From: Planktomarina sp.
Lineage (GTDB): Bacteria > Pseudomonadota > Alphaproteobacteria > Rhodobacterales > Rhodobacteraceae
Length of the DNA stretch: 39,252 nt
Assembly (NCBI GenBank): GCA_028822275.1
Contig: JAPKEA010000004.1
Span: forward strand, 1 to 39,252
Reading direction: 5' to 3'
Shown here: positions 27,758 to 35,770 of the stretch, piece by piece
Layout of the letters: each line of letters opens with the position of its first letter
Position numbering within the stretch: the stretch's first letter is position 1
The notes under the pieces: generated by a model
Seen by the model: the letters and a program-made list of their open reading frames with translations, nothing else
Databases searched by the model: none
What the model was told of the DNA's origin: nothing
Program-made: the position numbers and the translations under genes

Positions 27758-28090
27758 TTTTTAAAGCCACATCACTTGAGCAGATCTCAATTGAGACGCG
27801 CAAATTACAATAATATCATCTATGTGCGTTTTTTTAAATTATATTGATGAACTTATCATGTGGGTATATGGCAGATTGCCTCGAGTTTGAGCCACATTAA
27901 AAACAACTTGATTTTCTTATTATTCGTTTGAGAATGTTGAAAACTCACCCAACAATGGCAACATGATTATGAGCAGGCAATACAAACTATCTATGAGCAA
28001 ATCTAGACGAACGTTAAAAACTAAGCCAACATTGGTCGAACACTAGGCGGCCTTTTCACGGAGGCCACCATTTCTATTTAAGGAATAGGT
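27758..28090. other. intergenic region with a palindrome and a potD relic
   Basis: It holds the perfect 12-base palindrome TCTCAATTGAGA at 27785-27796, about 30 bases upstream of hutD and a possible operator. Positions 27965-28084 are related to the intact potD 3' end plus its terminator, described separately. The middle (27800-27960) is AT-rich with nothing recognisable. AAGGA before 28091 is the ribosome site of the deacetylase gene. Confidence 0.6.
27965..28084 (+). pseudogene. remnant of a potD-like gene 3' end with decayed terminator
   Basis: Codons 27971-28024 read EQAIQTIYEQI-stop-TNVKN-stop, matching the DQATQTIYDQIWTNLKN end of the intact PotD-like protein. The Trp codon TGG has become TAG. 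Alignment to 19515-19568 is gap-free at a constant distance of 8456 bases with 9 differences in 54, mostly at third codon positions. The similarity continues into the 3' region: GGCGGCCT with AGGCCACC reproduces the terminator stem with one mismatch, and then a TTTAAGGA ribosome-site-like stretch. Everything upstream of about residue 320 of the gene is missing. Confidence 0.8.
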
Positions 28091-29122
28091 ATGGAAACTA
28101 TATTTACTGAACGTCATCAGCTGAGAAACTCTAAGACCGAATTGTTTGGTGGCGAACTTGTCGAACCCTTCGAACGCCCTTCGCGTGCTGAAGATATCAT
28201 CAGTAGAGTACATGACGTTACACTCGGGCCAGTCAATGTTCCAGATGATTTTGGACTAGGTCCAATTTTGGCCGTCCATGATGAAAGCTTCATCAATTTC
28301 CTACAAGTTGCTTGGAGTGATTGGCAAAAGGAGGGGTTCCAGGGCGAAGCAATTCCAACAGTTTGGCCGGCACGCCGCACGTCAACCCGCATTCCTAGGT
28401 TTATTGAAGGCCGGCTTGGCTATTACGCACTATCCTGTGAAACTTCAATTTCGGAAGGCACTTGGGAAGCCGCATACGCTTCAGCGCAGGTTGCACTCAC
28501 AGGGGCCGAGCGAATACGGCAAGGGGCACGTTCCGTCTTCTCGCTGTGCCGCCCCCCCGGACACCATGCCGCAATAGATATGTACGGAGGCTACTGTTTT
28601 ATAAATAATGCCGCTGTTGCGGCTCAATATTTACGCGATAATGGAGCTAAGCGTATCGCAATTCTTGATGTAGATTTCCATCACGGAAACGGCACGCAAG
28701 ACATCTTTTTTGCCCGGGATGATGTTCTTTTCATTTCATTGCATGGCGATCCAATGGATGCCTTCCCACATTTTCTAGGACACCGCGATGAGAAAGGCAC
28801 CGGTGCAGGTGAGGGCTTTACCGTCAACTACCCATTGCCTCCAGGCACAGATTTTTTAACTTGGCGCGCTGCTTTAGCCGAGGCGCTAATGCAAATATCA
28901 GATTATGCCCCAGATGTTCTAATCGTCTCACTTGGTGTCGACACATTTACGGCGGATCCTATAAGTTTTTTCAAACTCTGTTCAGACGATTTTACGACTT
29001 ATGGTGCGGATATTGCCACATTGAACCTCCCCACATTGTTCATCATGGAGGGCGGATATGACATTGCTGAAATAGGAGTGAACACGGTTAACGTTCTTAA
29101 AGGCTTTGAGAGTAATTTATGA
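28091..29122 (+). CDS. aphA: acetylpolyamine amidohydrolase (class II HDAC-like)
   Basis: A 343-residue zinc deacetylase very close in sequence to Mycoplana ramosa acetylpolyamine amidohydrolase and collinear with it. Residues present at the same numbers include catalytic His158/His159 (RPPGHHA), zinc ligands Asp195, His197 and Asp284, and Tyr323 (EGGY). Glu106 and Glu117, which help select cationic polyamines, are also kept. It removes acetyl groups from acetylputrescine, acetylcadaverine or acetylspermidine. It is translationally coupled (ATGA) to the amidase. Located directly after the potD relic, it fits uptake of acetylated polyamines by the Pot-like system. Confidence 0.92.
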   Translation: METIFTERHQLRNSKTELFGGELVEPFERPSRAEDIISRVHDVTLGPVNVPDDFGLGPILAVHDESFINFLQVAWSDWQKEGFQGEAIPTVWPARRTSTRIPRFIEGRLGYYALSCETSISEGTWEAAYASAQVALTGAERIRQGARSVFSLCRPPGHHAAIDMYGGYCFINNAAVAAQYLRDNGAKRIAILDVDFHHGNGTQDIFFARDDVLFISLHGDPMDAFPHFLGHRDEKGTGAGEGFTVNYPLPPGTDFLTWRAALAEALMQISDYAPDVLIVSLGVDTFTADPISFFKLCSDDFTTYGADIATLNLPTLFIMEGGYDIAEIGVNTVNVLKGFESNL

Positions 29123-31158
29123 ACATAGTAGAGGCTTCTATTGCAGATTTGCGTCATGCACTTGAAACAGGCGAAACAACCAGTGTCATAATTATTCGAG
29201 CCTGCCTTAATAGGATTGAACAGTTTGACCGCAACGGCCCTTGCCTGAACTCAGTGCCAGTATTGAATTCTGAAGCCATTGCTGATGCTGAAGCATCAGA
29301 CACCCGCCGACAAAACGGCAACATAAGGGGGCCTCTAGACGGTATTCCGTATACTGCTAAGAACAGCTTTAAAGTCAAAGGTCTCACCGTCGCGGCCGGA
29401 TCACCCGCTTTCTCAGATCTAATAGCAACAGACGATGCATTTGTAATCTCCCAATTACGAGCTGCAGGAGCAATTTTAATAGGTTTGACCAATATGCCCC
29501 CTATGGCAAACGGCGGAATGCAGCGCGGGCTCTATGGACGCGCAGAGTCCCCCTATAATGCCCAGTATCTAACGGCAGCTTTTGCTTCAGGTTCCTCTAA
29601 CGGATCAGGAACGGCAACGGCGGCCAGCTTCGCAGCCTTCGGTTTGGCAGAAGAAACTTGGTCAAGCGGCAGGTCCCCAGCTTCAAACAACGGTCTGTGC
29701 GCCTATACACCCAGCAGGGGAGTGATTTCTGTTCGAGGAAATTGGCCACTGGTCCCGACAATGGATGTTGTTGTACCACAGACAAGAAGTATAGCAGATA
29801 TGCTCGAAGTTATTGATATAATCGCCGTAGATGATCCAAACACACAGGGCGATTTTTGGCGAAGTCAGCCTTGGATAAAATTGCCTAAAGCATCACAATT
29901 GCGACCAAAATCATACCAAGATTTAGCAAACGCATCGCTTAAAGGTAAACGTTTTGGCGTTCCAGCAATGTATATAAATTCAGATACTCACGCCGGAACT
30001 GGTAGCGATCCAGGCATAGGCGGTGCGACAGGCCAACTTATTCAAACGCGGGCCTCTTTTATGGCCCTTTGGGATGCAGCACGTTGTGCTTTAGAGCATG
30101 CCGGCGCCGAGGTTGTCATCGTTGATTTCCCAGTCGTTTCGAATTACGAAGGCGACCGCCCCCACGCCTCAAAAATTCATTCGGCAGGCCGAGTATCTCC
30201 AGAATATCTCGCTCATGAGATCGTCGATTTATCGGTATGGGCCTGGGATGATTTTCTTGGAACCAACGGGGACCCCAGCTTGCGATGCCTGGCTGACGTC
30301 AAGGGCAGTAAAATATTTCCAACGCCTGAGGGAAGTTTACCTGATCGCTACACTGGGTTTGACGACGATATCTCACATTACCCAGACTATGCACGAAAAC
30401 AGAAAATCGAAAATTTCTTGGATATTCCTACTTTAGAAGACGGGCTAAAAGGTCTTGAAGAAACACGAAAGGTTGATCTCGACGCTTGGATGGACAAACA
30501 CAAGCTGGATGCAGTCATATTTCCAGCAGTTGCTGATATTGGGCTAGCTGATGCCGACACAAATCCGACATCAGCAGATCAGGCTTGGTCCAACGGCGCT
30601 TGGGTGGCTAATGGCAACCTAGCCATCCGGCATCTTGGCATTCCCACCGTTACGTTGCCTATGGGAATGGCGGCAGATATTGATATGCCGGTAGGCTTAA
30701 CCTTTGCAGGAAAAGCTTATTCGGATAACAAACTTTTAGGTATGGCTTTGGCGTTCGAACGAACTGGTTCTTATAGAAAAGAGCCCCCCAGAACTGCTAA
30801 AGATAGTAGTAATTCATTAGCCGAACAGGTTAGGACTTATCTGATCAAAAATGCAGCTGGAAAAATTCCAATGACCTATCAAGAACTGGCCAAAGCTTTA
30901 AACATCCCGTCACCGCATACTATTCACAAACTTACGGTCGCTTTAGAATGTCTCATTGAAGAAGATTCCACAGCAGGAAATCCACTGATTGCAACTTTTG
31001 TAATAAGCAAAACACGGGGTGGAATTCCTGCACCTGGCTTTTTTGATTGTGCCCGGAAAACTGGTCGCTTGACTGGTGAGCCGTTAGCATCTCAAGATGC
31101 AATCTTTTATGCAAACGAGCTGCAAAACGCGACTGTATTTTGGCATAAGGAAATGTAA
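29119..31158 (+). CDS. amidase-signature hydrolase with extra C-terminal domain
   Basis: A 679-residue protein, about 150-200 longer than usual amidases. The amidase-signature triad is visible: Lys81 (IPYTAKNSF), cis-Ser around 159-160 (GSSNGSGTA) and nucleophile Ser183 (WSSGRSPAS). The residues before the nucleophile differ from the usual GTDTGGS. After about residue 570 follows a separate domain with MTYQELAKALNI and GGIPAPGFFDCAR; it looks helix-turn-helix-like at its beginning, and its function is unknown to me. The start overlaps the aphA stop (ATGA), so the two act in one pathway, perhaps hydrolysing an amide made from the polyamine acid. Confidence 0.8.
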   Translation: MNIVEASIADLRHALETGETTSVIIIRACLNRIEQFDRNGPCLNSVPVLNSEAIADAEASDTRRQNGNIRGPLDGIPYTAKNSFKVKGLTVAAGSPAFSDLIATDDAFVISQLRAAGAILIGLTNMPPMANGGMQRGLYGRAESPYNAQYLTAAFASGSSNGSGTATAASFAAFGLAEETWSSGRSPASNNGLCAYTPSRGVISVRGNWPLVPTMDVVVPQTRSIADMLEVIDIIAVDDPNTQGDFWRSQPWIKLPKASQLRPKSYQDLANASLKGKRFGVPAMYINSDTHAGTGSDPGIGGATGQLIQTRASFMALWDAARCALEHAGAEVVIVDFPVVSNYEGDRPHASKIHSAGRVSPEYLAHEIVDLSVWAWDDFLGTNGDPSLRCLADVKGSKIFPTPEGSLPDRYTGFDDDISHYPDYARKQKIENFLDIPTLEDGLKGLEETRKVDLDAWMDKHKLDAVIFPAVADIGLADADTNPTSADQAWSNGAWVANGNLAIRHLGIPTVTLPMGMAADIDMPVGLTFAGKAYSDNKLLGMALAFERTGSYRKEPPRTAKDSSNSLAEQVRTYLIKNAAGKIPMTYQELAKALNIPSPHTIHKLTVALECLIEEDSTAGNPLIATFVISKTRGGIPAPGFFDCARKTGRLTGEPLASQDAIFYANELQNATVFWHKEM

Positions 31159-31283
31159 AAAATATTGTTTTTAAAACTTTGATGTTCTGGTTGCAAAGAC
31201 TACTTTGACCGCAACGCCTAAACACCCATTCTCTCCCAAATTCTTGATTGTGTACTCAGACTATTCGCTAATGAATCTCTGCA

Positions 31284-31341
31284 TCACAATATTTACAAAT
31301 TCCTCACAATAGCGTTTAGGCTTTGGGCAATGTTATTGTGA
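31284..31341. promoter_or_regulatory. three copies of octamer TCACAATA upstream of acyl-CoA dehydrogenase
   Basis: TCACAATA occurs at 31284-31291 and 31304-31311, exactly 20 bases apart, and in inverted form (TATTGTGA) at 31334-31341. The regular two-turn spacing suggests regulator binding upstream of the gene starting at 31393. The regulator is unknown. Confidence 0.4.
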
Positions 31342-31392
31342 TCTCATACCAAAATGGGTAGTATTAAACTACAAACAAGAGGCCCTTATTTT

Positions 31393-32550
31393 ATGTATGA
31401 CGCTATCGAAACCTACACAGATGTCCGCGACGCTGTATCGAAGTTATGCACTCAGTTCCCAGGTGAGTATTGGCGCAAACTAGATCGTGAAATGTCTTAT
31501 CCAACTGAGTTTGTGTGAGCTTTAACCCAAGCAGGATGGTTAGCCGCCTTGATCCCTGAAGAATATGGTGGCGCAGGTCTTCCGCTTTCGGCAGGTGCTG
31601 TAATTTTGGAAGAAATACATAGATCAGGTGGAAATACTGGGGCTTGCCATGCACAAATGTATACAATGGGCACTCTCTTACGTCATGGCTCAGATACACA
31701 AAAACGGTATCTACCTGGCATTGCAGATGGATCATTGCGACTTCAGGCCTTTGGCGTAACGGAACCAAACTCCAGTACCGATACTGGCGCGCTGCAAACC
31801 ACCGCAAAACGTGAAGGTGATAACTACGTCATTAATGGTCAAAAGATATGGACAAGCAGAGCAGAACATTCCGACCTGATGATTTTATTAGCTCGCACTG
31901 CACCTATTACTGAGGGCACGAAAAAGACCAGCGGGTTATCCGTCTTACTGGTGGACATGCGCGAAGCCTTGGGGAAAGGCATGACTGTAAGACCAATCAG
32001 AACTATGATGAACCACTCGGCAACAGAAGTATTTTTCGATAACCTACTAGTGCCCACGGCAAACCTAATCGGTGATGAGGGCAAAGGCTTTCACTACATT
32101 CTATCGGGTATGAATTCTGAGCGCATATTGATTGCCGCTGAGTGTATCGGTGACGCAAAATGGCTGATCAACAAAGCCGTGAACTATGCCAATGACCGCA
32201 CAGTTTTTGGTCGCCCCATTGGACAAAACCAAGGTGTACAATTCCCAATTGCCAAGGCCTACGCAAATATGCGCGCAACCGAACTTATGGCGCAAGAAGC
32301 CCTGCGCCTCTACGAAGAGGGCAAAAATCCTGGTGCAGAAGCAAACATGGCTAAAATGTTGGCATCAGATGCATCCAACGAAGCGGCTAATGTCGCCATT
32401 CAAACTCACGGTGGGTTTGGGTTTGCGGAAAAATATGACATTGAGCAGAAATTTCGAGAAACACGCTTGTATCAAGTCGCTCCAATTTCAACAAATTTAA
32501 TTCTGTCTTACCTATCCGAACATGTCCTAGGGCTTCCACGAAGCTATTGA
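31393..32550 (+). pseudogene. acyl-CoA dehydrogenase interrupted by in-frame TGA
   Basis: The full frame from ATG 31393 (AAGAGG upstream) gives 385 codons, a normal acyl-CoA dehydrogenase length, but codon 42 (31516-31518) is TGA. The text before it (DREMSYPTEFV) and after it (ALTQAGWLAALIPEEYGGAG) is continuous family sequence, so only one codon is affected; TGG or CGA are one change away. The rest is intact: FAD-domain FGVTEPNSSTDTG, IWTSRAEHSD, and GMNSERILIAAE, where Glu resembles the isovaleryl-CoA-dehydrogenase-type base. Reinitiation at a TTG (31549) would lose about 52 residues of the N-terminal helical domain. It may be a recent nonsense mutation, a sequencing error or read-through. 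Confidence 0.8.
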
Positions 32551-32617
32551 TTCCTGAAGAGAGCTAGCTTTGTAGATCTCATACCAAGTAACGCCATAGA
32601 GCATTTTAAGAAACTTT

Positions 32618-33484
32618 TTATTTGAAATAGAAGCGATTAGCCACTTCGCTAAATACAGACGAATGCCATTCATTCGGGATTATGTCTTGATAGCTATGAA
32701 CTAGTCGTTCGTAGTCTGAATAGAGACTATCTACCGGGAAGTTAGAACCAAACATGCAGCGATCTTCTCCGAATTGATCCAAGCAAACATCCACAATCGG
32801 CTTGATCTTTTCGGTAGTCCAAAAGTGGTCGAACATTCCTAGTCCTGAAAGTTTACAAGTCACATGGCTTAGTGCAGAGATTCCGCGCAGCTGATTTGTA
32901 TACCGCGAAAGTCCTATGGCGCTACGATCATGAGGGGACCCGGCATGGCAGAGTGCCACTTGAGTATTAGGTGCATCTTGCAATATTTCAGCGGTTGCGC
33001 TCATCAGCTCTGGAATAAGTTGTAGGTCAAAAGATAAACCTTTTTCTCCGATCAGTTGTAATCCACTCAATAAGGCATCAGATTTCAGGATTGCATTCGT
33101 TCCTGTTTGACCATCTTCCTCGGGCGACCGTCCAATAATCTGACGAACGCCCCGTACAGATGACAGCTTTAAATATTCAATTAAAATCTCATTAATATTG
33201 GGAGATGTCAGATCACAAAACACGACTTGGGCCATTGGCCAATTTGGATTAGCATCACAAATAGATTGAACCCACCTCGCCTCAGCCAGTCCATCATGAG
33301 CACCGACTTGGATGTGTACAGAGCTATCAAATCCATGCGCTGCTGCGTCCATGCAAAACTCCCCAATCAAATAATCTTTTTGAATCGGCGTTGGATCACC
33401 AAAAAATCTTTTAACACCTTGCGCATTAAGCCAGGGGTATTCGATCGCGCTCAAATCCCATAAATGGTGATGGGCATCTATCAT
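32618..33484 (-). CDS. amidohydrolase-2 family hydrolase (lactonase-like)
   Basis: A 288-residue TIM-barrel metal hydrolase starting MIDAHHHLWD, the metal motif of the amidohydrolase-2 branch. This branch includes L-fuconolactonase and L-rhamnono-lactonase as well as decarboxylases. Later segments GVRQIIGRSPEE, ALCHAGSP and MFGSNFPVD supply the remaining barrel metal and substrate positions. It follows the SnoaL-like gene by five bases, so both form an operon. Hydrolysis of a sugar lactone would fit the sugar-type transporter divergently encoded nearby, but the substrate is not proven. Confidence 0.8.
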   Translation of the reverse strand: MIDAHHHLWDLSAIEYPWLNAQGVKRFFGDPTPIQKDYLIGEFCMDAAAHGFDSSVHIQVGAHDGLAEARWVQSICDANPNWPMAQVVFCDLTSPNINEILIEYLKLSSVRGVRQIIGRSPEEDGQTGTNAILKSDALLSGLQLIGEKGLSFDLQLIPELMSATAEILQDAPNTQVALCHAGSPHDRSAIGLSRYTNQLRGISALSHVTCKLSGLGMFDHFWTTEKIKPIVDVCLDQFGEDRCMFGSNFPVDSLYSDYERLVHSYQDIIPNEWHSSVFSEVANRFYFK

Positions 33485-33489
33485 TTTTA

Positions 33490-34488
33490 TTACCGCTTCT
33501 CTTTAAGATTTCCCAAAATATCTATCTTTTGCTGAGCAAAGAAATGCAGCATATCAATAAAAATCCAATTTTCTTTTAGTTTATCACCCTCACGGCGGTA
33601 TATATCAATAACTCTGAATTCGCAGGGTTTATCACTTGGTGGTAGGCCCATAAAACCACCAGTAGGTTTTGCTATAAAATTGGGCCACCCAAAAAACCCA
33701 CTATAATGTCCTTCACCGATACGGGCGATATGCCCTGTTGACGAGCGATCGCTCATCGCGGCACGAAAAGGCCCCGAATGCTGTTTGGCATACCGTTCAA
33801 TCGTATAGGATGCGCCTATGCCAGCCGGTCCCCACCATATCATGTCGTCATGCCAAGTCCGCGCCAATTCATCTACCAATGGCAAGCCTAAGCCCCATGT
33901 TCCAAGGTCGTTTATCATAGCATGCATTGCATCCATCGTCTTTTGACCCTCAGCTGCAGGAGCGTCTTCAAACAATAATCCATCGTGAGTGGCTGGACCA
34001 GGCTGCACCAAATGCATTGCAGTGGGCTTTTTGAAAGGTTCATAACCAGCCTGAATCATCAAATGCGGTATATCAAAATAAAAGGCTGTTTCTGCAATCT
34101 TGCCATTTTCAATTTTGTGAAACTCGGCGTAGCGCAACATTACAATTTTACCAGTTGGCTGAATACCGAGCCAGGGTTGGTCAAATAAACCCATCAAATG
34201 CCCCATGGAGCAAACCCAAACTGAAGCACCATCATCAATGGAGTTTTTACCAGCAAAAAATACATCCATGCGCCGTTGCATATGACGGATGGAATTCCGA
34301 AAGGGCTTCCAAAATGTTTCACCCACCGAATCTACACTGTTTTGCAAATGAAATGGATGAAAGGCGCGCCAAACATAACGGGGCGAGGTAAAGTCTCGCA
34401 AGACGCCTACTATTGCGTCATTCTGAGCCAAATCCAATGCTTCGTAGTAGTCACGGACAAGTCGCTTTTCTTTTTGAAAATTTGGCAT
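33490..34488 (-). CDS. two-domain SnoaL/NTF2-like protein
   Basis: A 332-residue protein with two SnoaL-like (NTF2-fold) halves, at about residues 5-160 and 180-325; each starts with a helix rich in Tyr/Asp/Trp and ends with paired beta strands (IVMLRYAEFHKIENGKIAE; FRVIDIYRREGDKLKENWIF). SnoaL-like proteins bind small hydrophobic or polar ligands and act as cyclases, isomerases or hydratases. The reaction here is unknown. It is the first gene of a minus-strand pair with the amidohydrolase and diverges from the sugar-type transporter, which itself ends in another SnoaL-like gene. Confidence 0.75.
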   Translation of the reverse strand: MPNFQKEKRLVRDYYEALDLAQNDAIVGVLRDFTSPRYVWRAFHPFHLQNSVDSVGETFWKPFRNSIRHMQRRMDVFFAGKNSIDDGASVWVCSMGHLMGLFDQPWLGIQPTGKIVMLRYAEFHKIENGKIAETAFYFDIPHLMIQAGYEPFKKPTAMHLVQPGPATHDGLLFEDAPAAEGQKTMDAMHAMINDLGTWGLGLPLVDELARTWHDDMIWWGPAGIGASYTIERYAKQHSGPFRAAMSDRSSTGHIARIGEGHYSGFFGWPNFIAKPTGGFMGLPPSDKPCEFRVIDIYRREGDKLKENWIFIDMLHFFAQQKIDILGNLKEKR

Positions 34489-34594
34489 ATTGCGTCGAAG
34501 CTCCTACTATAAATCACATATTATTGAATCTATTTGCTTAAGCACCCTCAAATTTGACAATAGCTCAAGAAGTGCTTGCCATACTCTATTCTTT

Positions 34595-34610
34595 TTGCAA
34601 ACGTATGCAA
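34595..34610. promoter_or_regulatory. LacI-family-type operator
   Basis: TTGCAAACGTATGCAA is a 16-base palindrome with one mismatch and a central CG, the usual layout of LacI/GalR-family operators. It lies 31 bases before the ATPase gene and in the divergent region shared with the SnoaL-like gene. No LacI-type gene is in the window, so the regulator must be encoded elsewhere. Confidence 0.55.
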
Positions 34611-34640
34611 TAATAGATTCTTTGCTTTTAGGGACCTGCA

Positions 34641-35690
34641 ATGGCCGAAATTAAGCTTCAAAATTTGTCAAAGCGGTGGGGATCCTTTGTTGGAGTTGAA
34701 AACTTCAATCTGACTATTGCAGATGAAGAGTTTCTAGTTTTGCTGGGCCCCTCTGGCTGTGGAAAAACAACAACAATGCGTATGATTGCAGGGCTTGAAG
34801 ACGCCACAGATGGTGATATTTTTATCGATGGTGAACGGGTAAATGACCTAGACCCAAAAGACCGCAACGTTGCGATGGTATTTCAATCTTACGCACTTTA
34901 TCCGAACATGAACGTTTATGAAAATATCCGTTTTCCCCTGAAAGTCCGAAAAGTTCCAGAATCTGAACATAAATCGCGCGTGATGCGCGCCTCCGCAATG
35001 GTTGAACTAGATGAGTTTCTTCACAGAAAACCTGCAGAACTTTCCGGGGGACAAAGACAGCGCGTAGCCTTGGCGCGGGCTATCGTGCGCGAGCCCAACG
35101 TTTTTTTAATGGATGAGCCTCTTTCAAATCTTGATGCGAAGTTACGAGTTTCGACAAGAGCGCAGATCAAAAACCTCAGCCATGAACTAAAAGTCACCAC
35201 AATCTATGTTACCCATGATCAAATTGAGGCAATGACCCTCGCGGATCGCGTTGTAGTCATGAAAGGTGGCGTAGTTCAACAAGTTGGCAGCCCAACTGAA
35301 ATATACGACCGGCCAGAAAATTCATTTGTTGCAAGCTTCATCGGCGCACCCGCCATGAATTTAGCTCGCGGGCACATATCTGCAGGCACATTCGACAGTG
35401 TTGACGTAACAGTTGTAGGATTTACCGCAAGCGATCAACCAGCGCAGCTTGGGTTTCGAGCTGAGGATGCCAGCATTGTAGAAGAGGGCGGTGAAATTCA
35501 TGCTGCGATCTACACAATAGAGCTTTTGGGTGACGCTACAATGATCACTGTTCGTGTCAACGGCGGTCTGGTCTCAGTAAAAGCACACAAAGATTACCGG
35601 GCGGGGATTGGCGACATGGTTCGCATATCCGTGCCTAAAGAAATTTGCCATTTGTTTGACGTTCAAACGGGTGCGCGGATTGGGGATTAA
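34641..35690 (+). CDS. sugar-type ABC transporter ATP-binding protein (MalK/UgpC family)
   Basis: A 349-residue ABC ATPase with Walker A GPSGCGKTT (36-44), signature LSGGQRQRVALARA, Walker B FLMDEP, H-loop YVTHDQIEAM and a C-terminal TOBE/OB regulatory region. These features define the MalK/UgpC/MsmK group, which energises family 1 carbohydrate uptake. It starts an operon with a binding protein and two permeases. A hairpin and 80 bases separate it from the binding-protein gene. Confidence 0.92.
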   Translation: MAEIKLQNLSKRWGSFVGVENFNLTIADEEFLVLLGPSGCGKTTTMRMIAGLEDATDGDIFIDGERVNDLDPKDRNVAMVFQSYALYPNMNVYENIRFPLKVRKVPESEHKSRVMRASAMVELDEFLHRKPAELSGGQRQRVALARAIVREPNVFLMDEPLSNLDAKLRVSTRAQIKNLSHELKVTTIYVTHDQIEAMTLADRVVVMKGGVVQQVGSPTEIYDRPENSFVASFIGAPAMNLARGHISAGTFDSVDVTVVGFTASDQPAQLGFRAEDASIVEEGGEIHAAIYTIELLGDATMITVRVNGGLVSVKAHKDYRAGIGDMVRISVPKEICHLFDVQTGARIGD

Positions 35691-35702
35691 CCCCCTTAAA
35701 AG

Positions 35703-35718
35703 CCCCCATAAAAGGGGG
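35703..35718 (+). other. C5/G5 hairpin between ATPase and binding-protein genes
   Basis: CCCCC-ATAAAA-GGGGG forms a 5-base stem after the ATPase stop; another CCCCC at 35691-35695 could compete for the G-run. There is no T-run, so this is more likely an RNA-processing or attenuation element than a terminator. Confidence 0.45.
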
Positions 35719-35770
35719 ATTCACGGAGAGATGATGCATCGTCGTCTTTCACGACATCAGGGAGAAACAA

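Noticed and set aside
31516-31518. Selenocysteine at the in-frame TGA of the acyl-CoA dehydrogenase
   Set aside because: The position is not catalytic in this family, and I see no convincing SECIS-like stem-loop immediately downstream. Nonsense mutation or sequencing error is simpler.
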